Positions 1 through 6,601 of a DNA stretch of 18,621 nt are shown here, in pieces. Within the stretch, counting starts at the first letter, position 1. Each line of letters begins with the position of its first letter. The notes beneath the pieces were generated by a model. It had not been told where the DNA came from. It was given only the letters and a program-made list of their open reading frames with translations, and made no database searches. A program made the translations under genes and the position numbers. This DNA is from an uncultured Verrucomicrobiales bacterium (GTDB lineage: Bacteria > Verrucomicrobiota > Verrucomicrobiia > Verrucomicrobiales > Akkermansiaceae): contig CALBVA010000268.1 in NCBI GenBank assembly GCA_937969125.1, positions 1 to 18,621 of the forward strand, in the 5' to 3' direction.

Positions 1-161
1 TATTTTCTTGGGGCGACCGTTGATAGGCGGGCTTCTCAGTCGTCAATTTCCGTTTTAGCGAGCTGGCGGTCAGGGCACGGCTTCGCCCGTCGCACGCATA
101 ATCTCTCTTCCGGGCCTATTATTTGCGAGTCGGAGAGAGAGCCATGACGATCAATGATTTA

Positions 162-2039
162 TCAGGATTGCGATGAATTCATTTTCACCTCTTCTAACAT
201 CTCCCAGCGTTCCAGAATTTCATCAGCGGATTTTTTGGCAGCTTCCAGCTCGGCGGTGACGACCGGGATCTGTTCGTAGTCGGTCTGCACCTCGGTCAAC
301 TTCACCTGCAATTGGGTCACGAGTTCGTCGGCCTCCATGACCTTTTCTTCAATCGTTTCCAGCTCCTTGGCTTCGGCGAGGGTGAGCTTACGAGGTTTGT
401 TTTTTTTGACCGGAGCCTTGCTCTTCTTGTAAACGGCGGCCTGGGCGCGGGCGGCATTTTCACGAGCCTGGCGCTTCTCGAGATAATAGGAGAAATTGCC
501 CGGTGTGACATGAACTCCGCTGTCTTCGAAAGCAATGATTTGATCACAGATGCGGTCGAGGAAGTAGCGGTCGTGCGAAACTACGATGACGGTGCCCCCG
601 AAAGCGGCGAGGGCCTCCTCCAGCATCCGAAGGGAGGGGAGATCTAGGTCATTGGTCGGCTCATCCAGCACGATGACATTGCCGCCGGTCTTGAGAACCT
701 TCGCGAGCATGAGGCGGGCGCGTTCGCCGCCGGAAAGGAGATCGACCCGCTCGTTAATGCGATCGTCCGAGAAGAGGAAGCGCTTGAGATAAGCGCGGGC
801 CCCGAGGGTTTGCTCGCCGAAGGAGATTTTCTCGTTTCCGTCCGAGATTTCATCGAGCAGGGAGCCGGTGCCATCGAGCTGCATGCGGGTCTGATCAATG
901 TAGTTAATCTTCACCTGCTTCCCGAGCTTTGCAGTGCCCAGGGTGGGTTTGAGTTGCTGGAGGCAGATTTTCAAGAGGGTGGTCTTGCCCACGCCATTTC
1001 TGCCCACGATGCCGGTGCATTGATTCTCTTCCAGTTTCAGATCGAGGTGCCGGAAGAGCCAGCGGGGGGCGGTCTCGGAGCCGACGTTGATGCCAACTTT
1101 ATCGAGATCCACGATGGTATCGCCGAGGCGCGGGGGAGGGGGGATGAGGAGGTCCATCTGCATCTCCTCTGGCGGGGCATTCTGATCCTTTACTTTATAA
1201 AAGGCATCGAGACGTGAGCGCGACTTTGTGGTGCGGGCTTTCACGCCGGCGCGGACCCACGCGAGTTCTTCCTTGAGGAATTTCTGCCGCTTCTTTTCGG
1301 AATTCTGAATAATGTCCTGGCGAATCGCCTTCGATTCCAGGAAGGCGGTGTAATTGCCCGGATGAGAATAGGCCTTCCCGTTATCGATCTCGATGATACG
1401 GGTCGCGATGACATTGAGGAAGTAGCGGTCGTGGGTGACGAAGATGACGGCTCCGGCGTAGGTCTCTAGGAAGGTCTCGAGCCAGCGGATGGAATCGGCG
1501 TCCAGGTGGTTGGTCGGTTCGTCGAGCAGAATGAGATCCGGTTGTGAGGCCAGGGCCCGGCAGAGGGCGACGCGGCGTTTTTCACCACCGGAGAGTGGGC
1601 CGGTCTCGGCTTCGAGAGGCGGGGTGCCGAGTGCGTTGGATAGCGACTGGATGCGGGCATCGAGGTTCCAGCCATCGGTGTGCTCGATCAGGGTGAGAAA
1701 GTCATCGAGCTCCGTTTCGGTGCCGTCGCCATTTTCGTAGCGAGTGAGAGCTTCGACGACATCTGCTGCTCCAGCCGCGATGTTGTCATAAACTGAGAGG
1801 GTGGGATCGAGCTCGAACTCCTGCGGGAGGTAGCCCACGCGGATCGCTTTGCGTCGCGAGATCTCGCCGGAATCGGCGGCATTTTCCTCAGCGAGGATTT
1901 TGAGGAGAGAGGTCTTTCCGCAGCCATTTCGTCCGACTAAGCCCACCTTTTCCCCGGCGGCGACCGCGAGGGTCACGCCATCGAGCAGGGTCTGGTGTCC
2001 GTAGGCGAGGCGGAGTTCATTTGCGGATAGGAGCATCAT
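162..2039 (-). CDS. uup: ABC-F family ATPase, Uup-like
   Basis: This is a soluble tandem ABC ATPase without membrane segments, the hallmark of ABC-F proteins, which act on ribosomes; Uup members also bind branched DNA and limit precise transposon excision. ABC1 has Walker A GRNGCGKT (about 36-43), an LSGGE signature (near 150) and Walker B with LLDEPTNHLD (near 170). A basic inter-domain linker lies at about 245-290. ABC2 has Walker A GRNGVGKT (346-353), LSGGERARL (near 435) and VLDEPTNDLD (near 455). A Lys-rich stretch and a coiled-coil tail (about 545-620) match the Uup-type C-terminal domain rather than shorter ABC-F types. The frame is open 23 codons further upstream, but those residues do not look like the family. 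I chose the ATG at 2037-2039 (an ATG pair), preceded by AAGGCGG, which puts LSANELRLAYG at the normal N-terminus and gives 625 aa. It lies 11 bp after the small ORF at 2051-2239, probably in one transcript. The family is certain, the exact subfamily likely. Confidence 0.95.
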   Translation of the reverse strand: MMLLSANELRLAYGHQTLLDGVTLAVAAGEKVGLVGRNGCGKTSLLKILAEENAADSGEISRRKAIRVGYLPQEFELDPTLSVYDNIAAGAADVVEALTRYENGDGTETELDDFLTLIEHTDGWNLDARIQSLSNALGTPPLEAETGPLSGGEKRRVALCRALASQPDLILLDEPTNHLDADSIRWLETFLETYAGAVIFVTHDRYFLNVIATRIIEIDNGKAYSHPGNYTAFLESKAIRQDIIQNSEKKRQKFLKEELAWVRAGVKARTTKSRSRLDAFYKVKDQNAPPEEMQMDLLIPPPPRLGDTIVDLDKVGINVGSETAPRWLFRHLDLKLEENQCTGIVGRNGVGKTTLLKICLQQLKPTLGTAKLGKQVKINYIDQTRMQLDGTGSLLDEISDGNEKISFGEQTLGARAYLKRFLFSDDRINERVDLLSGGERARLMLAKVLKTGGNVIVLDEPTNDLDLPSLRMLEEALAAFGGTVIVVSHDRYFLDRICDQIIAFEDSGVHVTPGNFSYYLEKRQARENAARAQAAVYKKSKAPVKKNKPRKLTLAEAKELETIEEKVMEADELVTQLQVKLTEVQTDYEQIPVVTAELEAAKKSADEILERWEMLEEVKMNSSQS

Positions 2040-2050
2040 GGCACCGCCTT

Positions 2051-2239
2051 CTATGGTCCGTGAATCAGCTTGGCAATGCTCGTGACGAAGTCGCCGAGTG
2101 GCACGCATTGGCTTCCCGCTCGAAGTGCAGCCTCCGTGATTTCAATCCTTCCCGAAATCTCGAAGACCTCCAATCTCTCCTCGAGCTCGAAGCACCACAC
2201 GATTTGTGGAATGAGTTCCGGTGGCATCTGCGCTTTCAT
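2051..2239 (-). CDS. small hypothetical protein upstream of uup
   Basis: This is a 62-residue ORF of family unknown to me. It begins MKAQMPPELIPQ and ends SIAKLIHGP. It is not a shadow of another gene, because it occupies the otherwise empty interval between uup and dapL. The composition is balanced, with alternating hydrophobic and acidic residues (CFELEERLEVFEISGRIEITE) that suggest a small alpha/beta fold; there is no signal peptide or membrane segment. The frame is open back to 2362, but that would run into the dapL start, so I chose the internal ATG at 2239; the ATG at 2227 is an alternative. An AGGAAG lies about 20 nt upstream of the ATG, and a perfect 6-bp hairpin (2241-2256) sits between the two. 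The 11-bp gap to uup suggests co-transcription. Whether it is translated is uncertain. Confidence 0.5.
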   Translation of the reverse strand: MKAQMPPELIPQIVWCFELEERLEVFEISGRIEITEAALRAGSQCVPLGDFVTSIAKLIHGP

Positions 2240-2240
2240 T

Positions 2241-2256
2241 GTCGCTTGGGAGCGAC
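2241..2256 (-). repeat. perfect inverted repeat just 5' of the small ORF
   Basis: GTCGCT (2241-2246) pairs with AGCGAC (2251-2256) around a 4-nt loop. The repeat ends one base before the ATG at 2239. In the minus-strand transcript the hairpin would lie between an AGGAAG motif and the start codon, shortening their effective distance. It could equally be an operator in the dapL/uup divergent region, or chance. No T-run follows on either strand, so it is not an intrinsic terminator. Confidence 0.35.
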
Positions 2257-2335
2257 CGCTTCCTGACTCCGGGAATTTCCTGAAACTAAATAACCACTTC
2301 CCCAAATCCTCATCCCCCGCTAGATCCCTCCCATC

Positions 2336-3565
2336 ATGGCTCGTATCAACGACAACTTCCAAAAGCTCAAAGCAGGATATCTCTTCCCTGAAATCGCCCG
2401 CCGCGTGAACGCCTACACCGAAGCAGAACCTGAAAAGTCAAAGCGCCTCATCCGCTGTGGCATCGGTGATGTCACCGAGCCCGTCCCCGTCGCCGCTCGT
2501 GAGGCCATGAAGTCCGCCGTCGATGAACTCGGCAACCGCGGCACCTTCCGTGGCTACGGTCCCGAGCAAGGATACCCCTTCCTCCGTGAAGCCATCGCTG
2601 AGAATGCCTACGCCGGACTTGGAATCGATGCGGGCGATATCTTCGTCTCCGATGGCTCCAAATGCGACTCTGGAAACATCCTCGATATCTTCGGCCCTGG
2701 GAACAAAATCGCGGTCACTGATCCCGTCTATCCCGTTTACGTCGACACTAATGTCATGGCCGGCAACACCGGAGAGGCTAATGACCTCGGCGAATATGAG
2801 GGGCTCGTTTACCTCAAATGCACCTCGGAGAATGGCTTCGTCCCCGCCATCCCCGAGGAGAAGGTCGATCTCATCTACCTTTGCTACCCGAACAATCCCA
2901 CCGGCACCTCTGCCACCCGCGAGCAGCTCGAAGCCTGGGTTGCCTACGCGAAGGAGTGCAATGCCATCCTCTTCTATGATGCTGCCTATGAGGCCTTCAT
3001 TCAGGACCCGGATGTTCCTCGCTCCATCTACGAAATCGAAGGTGCTAAGGACTGCGCTATCGAATTCCGCTCCTTCTCGAAGAATGGCGGATTCACCGGC
3101 GTCCGCTGCGCCTTCACCGTCATCCCGGATACCGTCACCGGCATGAATGCCGCTGGGGAAGAAGTCCCCCTGAAGCAGCTTTGGTCTCGCCGACACTCCA
3201 CCAAGTTCAATGGCGCCTCCTACCCCGTCCAGCGCGGTGCTCAGGCTCTCTACTCTGATGCTGGGAAAGCCGAGGTCGCGGAACTCGTAAAACATTACAT
3301 GACCAATGCGCGCCTCCTCCGCGAAGCATGCGAGGGCCTCGGCCTGAAAGTCTGGGGAGGGGAAAATGCCCCCTACGTCTGGGTCGGCTGCCCTGAAGGG
3401 GTTGATTCCTGGGGCATGTTCCAGAAAATGCTCGAAGGCGCACAAGTCGTCGTCACCCCTGGTGCTGGATTCGGCGCGGCGGGCGAGGGCTTCTTCCGCA
3501 TCTCTGCCTTCAACTCCCGAGAAAACGTCGAGGAAGTCTGCCGCCGTCTCGCAGACATGATCTAG
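2336..3565 (+). CDS. dapL: LL-diaminopimelate aminotransferase
   Basis: This PLP enzyme converts tetrahydrodipicolinate plus glutamate directly to LL-2,6-diaminopimelate, bypassing the DapD/C/E steps of lysine and peptidoglycan precursor synthesis. It acts in the cytosol as a class I/II fold aminotransferase. At 409 aa it has the usual family length. It starts with the typical MARINDNFQKLKAGYLFPEIARRV. Other landmarks are GIGDVTEPVP (42-51), FRGYGPEQGYPFLREAI (71-87), SDGSKCD (105-111), CYPNNPTG (183-190, PLP-contacting N187), YDAAYEAF (214-221, D215 and Y218) and SFSKNGGFTGVRC (246-258) with the Schiff-base lysine K249. The ATG at 2336 fits the conserved N-terminus, although no Shine-Dalgarno is visible. 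It is transcribed divergently from uup across a region of about 100 bp and is closed by its own terminator, so it is probably monocistronic. Codons are strongly C-ending, suggesting high expression. The function is well supported. Confidence 0.97.
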   Translation: MARINDNFQKLKAGYLFPEIARRVNAYTEAEPEKSKRLIRCGIGDVTEPVPVAAREAMKSAVDELGNRGTFRGYGPEQGYPFLREAIAENAYAGLGIDAGDIFVSDGSKCDSGNILDIFGPGNKIAVTDPVYPVYVDTNVMAGNTGEANDLGEYEGLVYLKCTSENGFVPAIPEEKVDLIYLCYPNNPTGTSATREQLEAWVAYAKECNAILFYDAAYEAFIQDPDVPRSIYEIEGAKDCAIEFRSFSKNGGFTGVRCAFTVIPDTVTGMNAAGEEVPLKQLWSRRHSTKFNGASYPVQRGAQALYSDAGKAEVAELVKHYMTNARLLREACEGLGLKVWGGENAPYVWVGCPEGVDSWGMFQKMLEGAQVVVTPGAGFGAAGEGFFRISAFNSRENVEEVCRRLADMI

Positions 3566-3598
3566 AGCTTGCGCTTCCAGTCCTGATTTCCTTTCTTC

Positions 3599-3630
3599 AA
3601 GGCCTGTGGTTTATGATCACAGGCCTTTTT
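3599..3630 (+). terminator. intrinsic terminator after dapL
   Basis: A perfect 10-bp stem, AAGGCCTGTG (3599-3608) with CACAGGCCTT (3618-3627), encloses a 9-nt loop and runs into a T-tract (3626-3630). It lies 33 bp after the dapL stop. The A/T symmetry at the stem base also allows some activity on the opposite strand. It separates dapL from ileS. Confidence 0.9.
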
Positions 3631-3737
3631 CTATGAATGTGAGTGACTTAGCTCATTAGGGGGAGTTGATCTTTTTGGCTCTCTTAGCATTTCCATTCTT
3701 TCGGGAAATGTTCCTTGTTCACTCTCAGCGGGCAACC

Positions 3738-3766
3738 TTGACCTTCATCCCTTGTCCTCCTAGCGT
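3738..3766 (+). promoter_or_regulatory. ileS: candidate sigma-70 promoter for ileS
   Basis: TTGACC (3738-3743, five of six matches to the -35 consensus) is followed after exactly 17 bp by TAGCGT (3761-3766, three of six matches to the -10 consensus). This would give a 5' leader of under 20 nt before the ileS ATG at 3790. The rest of 3631-3789 shows no long ORF, no T-box-like structure and no other repeat. The weak -10 makes this tentative. Confidence 0.3.
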
Positions 3767-3789
3767 CCCGCCTCAATCCCGCGTGATTT

Positions 3790-6501
3790 ATGAGCAACGA
3801 CGCCAAATCCTACAAAGACACCCTGTTCCTGCCCAAGACAGACTTCCCCATGAAGGGAAATCTCACTGTGCGGGAACCGGCTCGCCTCGAAAAGTGGAAC
3901 ACCGAAGGCCTTTACTCACGAATTATCGCCAAGCGCAAAGCTGAAAACGCCCCCCGCTTTATCCTTCACGATGGCCCTCCCTTCGCTAACGGCGATGTCC
4001 ACATGGGCACCGGCCTCAACAAGGTTCTCAAGGATTTTGTCATCAAATCCAAGACCATGGCCGGCTTCGAGGCTCCCTACATCCCGGGCTGGGACTGTCA
4101 TGGCCTCCCCATCGAATTTAAGGTCATGCAGGGCGATGATGCCCGAGACGTCGAGCCCGCCGAAATCCGCCGCCGCTGCGAAACCTTCGCCCGCGGCTGG
4201 ATCGATACCCAGCGTGACTCCTTCAAGCGCCTCGGCGTCTTCGGTGACTGGGATAATCCCTACCTCACCCTCGATCCCGGCTACGAAGCCAACATCATCC
4301 GTACCTTCGCTGCCCTCATCGAGAAAGGCTGCGTTTATCAATCTCAAAAACCCGTTCAGTGGTCCTACGGCGCTAAGACCGCCCTCGCCGAAGCTGAGGT
4401 CGAATACGCCGATAAAAAATCCACCGCCGTCTTTGTCCCCTTCGCCATGAAGTCCGGGCCTTGGGCTGGATTCGACATCGCCATCTGGACCACCACACCC
4501 TGGACTCTTCCCGCCAATCTCGGCATCGCCGTCCACGAGCGTTTCATCTACGTCGCCGGTGAATTCACTAATGGCGAATCCACCCGCAAGCTCATTGTCG
4601 CGCGCGAACTCCTCGGAGCCGTCGAAGCCAGCACCGGCTGGAAGCCCTCCGGCGACCTCCAGGAACTCAAAGGAGCCGACCTCGAAAATCTCGAAGCCCA
4701 ACACCCTTTCCTCGACCGCACTTCAAAAATCATCCTCGGTGGTTTCGTCACCGCCGAGACCGGAACCGGCGCCGTCCACATCGCGCCCGGTCACGGAGCG
4801 GACGACTACGTCGCAGGCCAGCAATACGACCTCGGCCTCATCAGCCCCGTCGATGACGATGGAAAATTCACCGAAGAATGCGGCGTGCCTGAACTCGTCG
4901 GTCAACACGTCTTTAAGGCCAACGCCCGTGTCGTCGAGATTCTCGAAGAGAAGGGGAGTCTCCTCGGTCAGGAAACCTACGAGCATAGCTACCCACACTG
5001 TTGGCGCTCGAAAACCCCCATCATCTTTCGCGCCGTCGAGCAATTCTTCATCTCCATCGATCAGCTCCGCGATAAAGCCCTCAGCGAGATCGACCAAACC
5101 GAGTGGCTTCCCAAGTGGGGCCGTAACCGCATCTATGGCACCGTCGAATGTCGTCCAGACTGGTGCATTTCCCGCCAGCGCACTTGGGGCGTCCCGCTCC
5201 CCGTCTTCTTTGAGGAGAATGGTACCCCCATCGTCTCCGCCGACCTCGCTCGCAAGGTCGCCGACCTCGTCGAAAAAGAAGGCACCAACGTTTGGTTTGA
5301 AAAATCAGATGCCGAGCTCGCCACTCTCTTAGATCTTCCCGCCGGCTCCACGAAATGCCGCGATACCCTTGATGTTTGGATCGACTCCGGCAGCAGCCAC
5401 GTCGCAGTCCTAGACGCCCACCCCGAACTCAGCTGTCCCGCCGATCTCTATCTCGAAGCCACGGATCAACACCGCGGCTGGTTCCAGAGTAGCCTCATGC
5501 TCTCCGTCGGCGTTCGTGACAAGGCACCCTACAAAACCGTCCTCACCCACGGCTTCGTCGTCGATAAGGACACTGGAAAAAAGACCTCCAAGTCCGACGC
5601 CAAGAAAAAAGGCAAACCCACCGACGCCGCCCACTTCTACAACAAGTACGGTGCCGATATCCTCCGTCTCTGGGTCTCCTCCGTCGACTGGCAAAACGAA
5701 GTCCCCTTCGGCGAAGACCTCTTCCAGCAGGTCGGACAACCCTACCGCCAACTCCGCAACACCTTCAAAATCCTCCTCGGCAATATGCGCGATGAAAAAG
5801 TCAGCGAGCCGGAATCACTCCCCCTCATTGACCAATGGATCATGGAGCGTCTCCAGGTCATCATTGCCGAAGTACGGGAAGCCTACGAGGTCTATGACTT
5901 CCGAAAAGTCTTCTCTCTCGTCAACCAATTCGCCGCCGCCGATCTCTCCGCCACCTATATCGATATCACCAAAGACCGCCTCTACTGCGATGCCGAAGAT
6001 AGCGAGCAACGAAAAGCCAGCGTCTGGGTCATGGGCCAGATTTTCGAAGCTCTCGTCAAACTCCTCGCCCCCATCCTCGCCTACACCACCGAGGAAGCCT
6101 GGGAGCATGCCGGCCGCGAAGGTTCGATCCACGAGCAGGACTTCCCCAAGGTAAACGAAAAATTCACCAATGGCGCCGCCATCGAAGCCGTCGCAAAACT
6201 CCACGAAATCAAAGCTGTCATCCAGACCGCCATCGAGGAAAAGGTCCAAGCCAAAGAGTTTAAAAAGAACAACGAAGCCAGCGTCCTCCTAGCGGTCCCC
6301 GCGAACCACCCATCCCTCGACCTACTCAAGGACACCGAATTCGCCAAAGAATTCTTCATCCTCTCCGAGCTCAATATTGCAGAAGGTTCGGAACTAACAG
6401 CCACCGTCTCCGCGACTGATCACCCCATGTGCCCCCGCTGTCGCAAATACGAACCCGCTGTCAAAGATGACCTCTGCCAACGCTGCAACGATGCGGTGTA
6501 A
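3790..6501 (+). CDS. ileS: isoleucyl-tRNA synthetase
   Basis: This class Ia aminoacyl-tRNA synthetase charges tRNA-Ile and edits misactivated valine. The 903-aa length and the order of domains are bacterial. The N-terminus reads YKDTLFLPKTDFPMKGNL (8-25). The HIGH-type signature is HMGT (71-74) within DGPPFANGDVHMGTGLNK. The CP1 editing region contains TTPWTLPANLGIAV and GTGAVHIAPGHGADDY. DVWIDSGSS precedes the KMSKS-type loop, which here is KTSKS (598-602) followed by a lysine-rich DAKKKGKP stretch. The anticodon-binding helical domain follows. The C-terminal zinc cluster has C881/C884 and C896/C899 (CPRC, CQRC). The ATG at 3790 gives the conserved N-terminus, with no clear Shine-Dalgarno. 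Codon use is very biased to C-ending codons (Leu CTC). It stands alone, convergent with metH. The identity is secure; the altered loop is described under findings. Confidence 0.97.
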   Translation: MSNDAKSYKDTLFLPKTDFPMKGNLTVREPARLEKWNTEGLYSRIIAKRKAENAPRFILHDGPPFANGDVHMGTGLNKVLKDFVIKSKTMAGFEAPYIPGWDCHGLPIEFKVMQGDDARDVEPAEIRRRCETFARGWIDTQRDSFKRLGVFGDWDNPYLTLDPGYEANIIRTFAALIEKGCVYQSQKPVQWSYGAKTALAEAEVEYADKKSTAVFVPFAMKSGPWAGFDIAIWTTTPWTLPANLGIAVHERFIYVAGEFTNGESTRKLIVARELLGAVEASTGWKPSGDLQELKGADLENLEAQHPFLDRTSKIILGGFVTAETGTGAVHIAPGHGADDYVAGQQYDLGLISPVDDDGKFTEECGVPELVGQHVFKANARVVEILEEKGSLLGQETYEHSYPHCWRSKTPIIFRAVEQFFISIDQLRDKALSEIDQTEWLPKWGRNRIYGTVECRPDWCISRQRTWGVPLPVFFEENGTPIVSADLARKVADLVEKEGTNVWFEKSDAELATLLDLPAGSTKCRDTLDVWIDSGSSHVAVLDAHPELSCPADLYLEATDQHRGWFQSSLMLSVGVRDKAPYKTVLTHGFVVDKDTGKKTSKSDAKKKGKPTDAAHFYNKYGADILRLWVSSVDWQNEVPFGEDLFQQVGQPYRQLRNTFKILLGNMRDEKVSEPESLPLIDQWIMERLQVIIAEVREAYEVYDFRKVFSLVNQFAAADLSATYIDITKDRLYCDAEDSEQRKASVWVMGQIFEALVKLLAPILAYTTEEAWEHAGREGSIHEQDFPKVNEKFTNGAAIEAVAKLHEIKAVIQTAIEEKVQAKEFKKNNEASVLLAVPANHPSLDLLKDTEFAKEFFILSELNIAEGSELTATVSATDHPMCPRCRKYEPAVKDDLCQRCNDAV

Positions 6502-6504
6502 TAT

Positions 6505-6530
6505 GGAGCGCAGGGTTTTCAGCCCTGTGC
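6505..6530. repeat. inverted repeat between convergent ileS and metH
   Basis: GCGCAGGG (6508-6515) pairs with CCCTGTGC (6523-6530), an 8-bp stem with one G-T pair and a 7-nt loop (TTTTCAG). It starts 6 bp after the ileS stop codon, in a 100-bp gap where ileS and metH converge, so it may end transcription from one or both sides. No T-run follows it, so it is not a classical intrinsic terminator. From memory, the surrounding wording (GGAGCGCAGG..) resembles short palindromic intergenic elements seen in other Verrucomicrobiota, which would make it a dispersed repeat copy. The remainder of the gap (6531-6601) shows nothing recognisable. Confidence 0.5.
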
Positions 6531-6601
6531 CATCAACCACGCAGCGTAGGCATACAATGTGATCGATGGAATTTTGCTGTTGAGTCCTTCAAACGGTCGA
6601 A

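Noticed and set aside
1..147. Plus-strand open frame running from the window edge to a TGA at 145, and a weak bulged inverted repeat at about 103-140
   Set aside because: The 48 codons show no recognisable motif and open frames of this length are expected by chance; the hairpin has a bulge, a long loop and no T-run. Nothing in 1-161 is supported.
2040..2108. 23-codon N-terminal extension of the ABC-F protein
   Set aside because: The extension (MRATRRLRHEHCQADSRTIEGG) has no ABC-F character and overlaps the small ORF; the ATG pair at 2034-2039 gives the family's usual N-terminus.
2438..3445. 335-codon open frame on the minus strand opposite dapL
   Set aside because: It is the antisense shadow of a strongly C-biased gene; the translation is Gly/Asp/Ala-rich without any family motif, and dapL is certain on the other strand.
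3631..3789. T-box leader for ileS
   Set aside because: There is no T-box consensus, no specifier-type stem and no terminator between 3631 and the ATG; T-boxes are also rare outside Firmicutes and relatives.
3666..3944. 92-codon plus-strand frame overlapping the start of ileS
   Set aside because: It overlaps the certain N-terminus of ileS in another frame and shows no family features.
4559..5332. 257-codon plus-strand frame inside ileS
   Set aside because: The translation is Ser/Pro/Thr-rich low-complexity sequence, as expected from an out-of-frame reading of C-rich codons; the ileS editing domain occupies this region.
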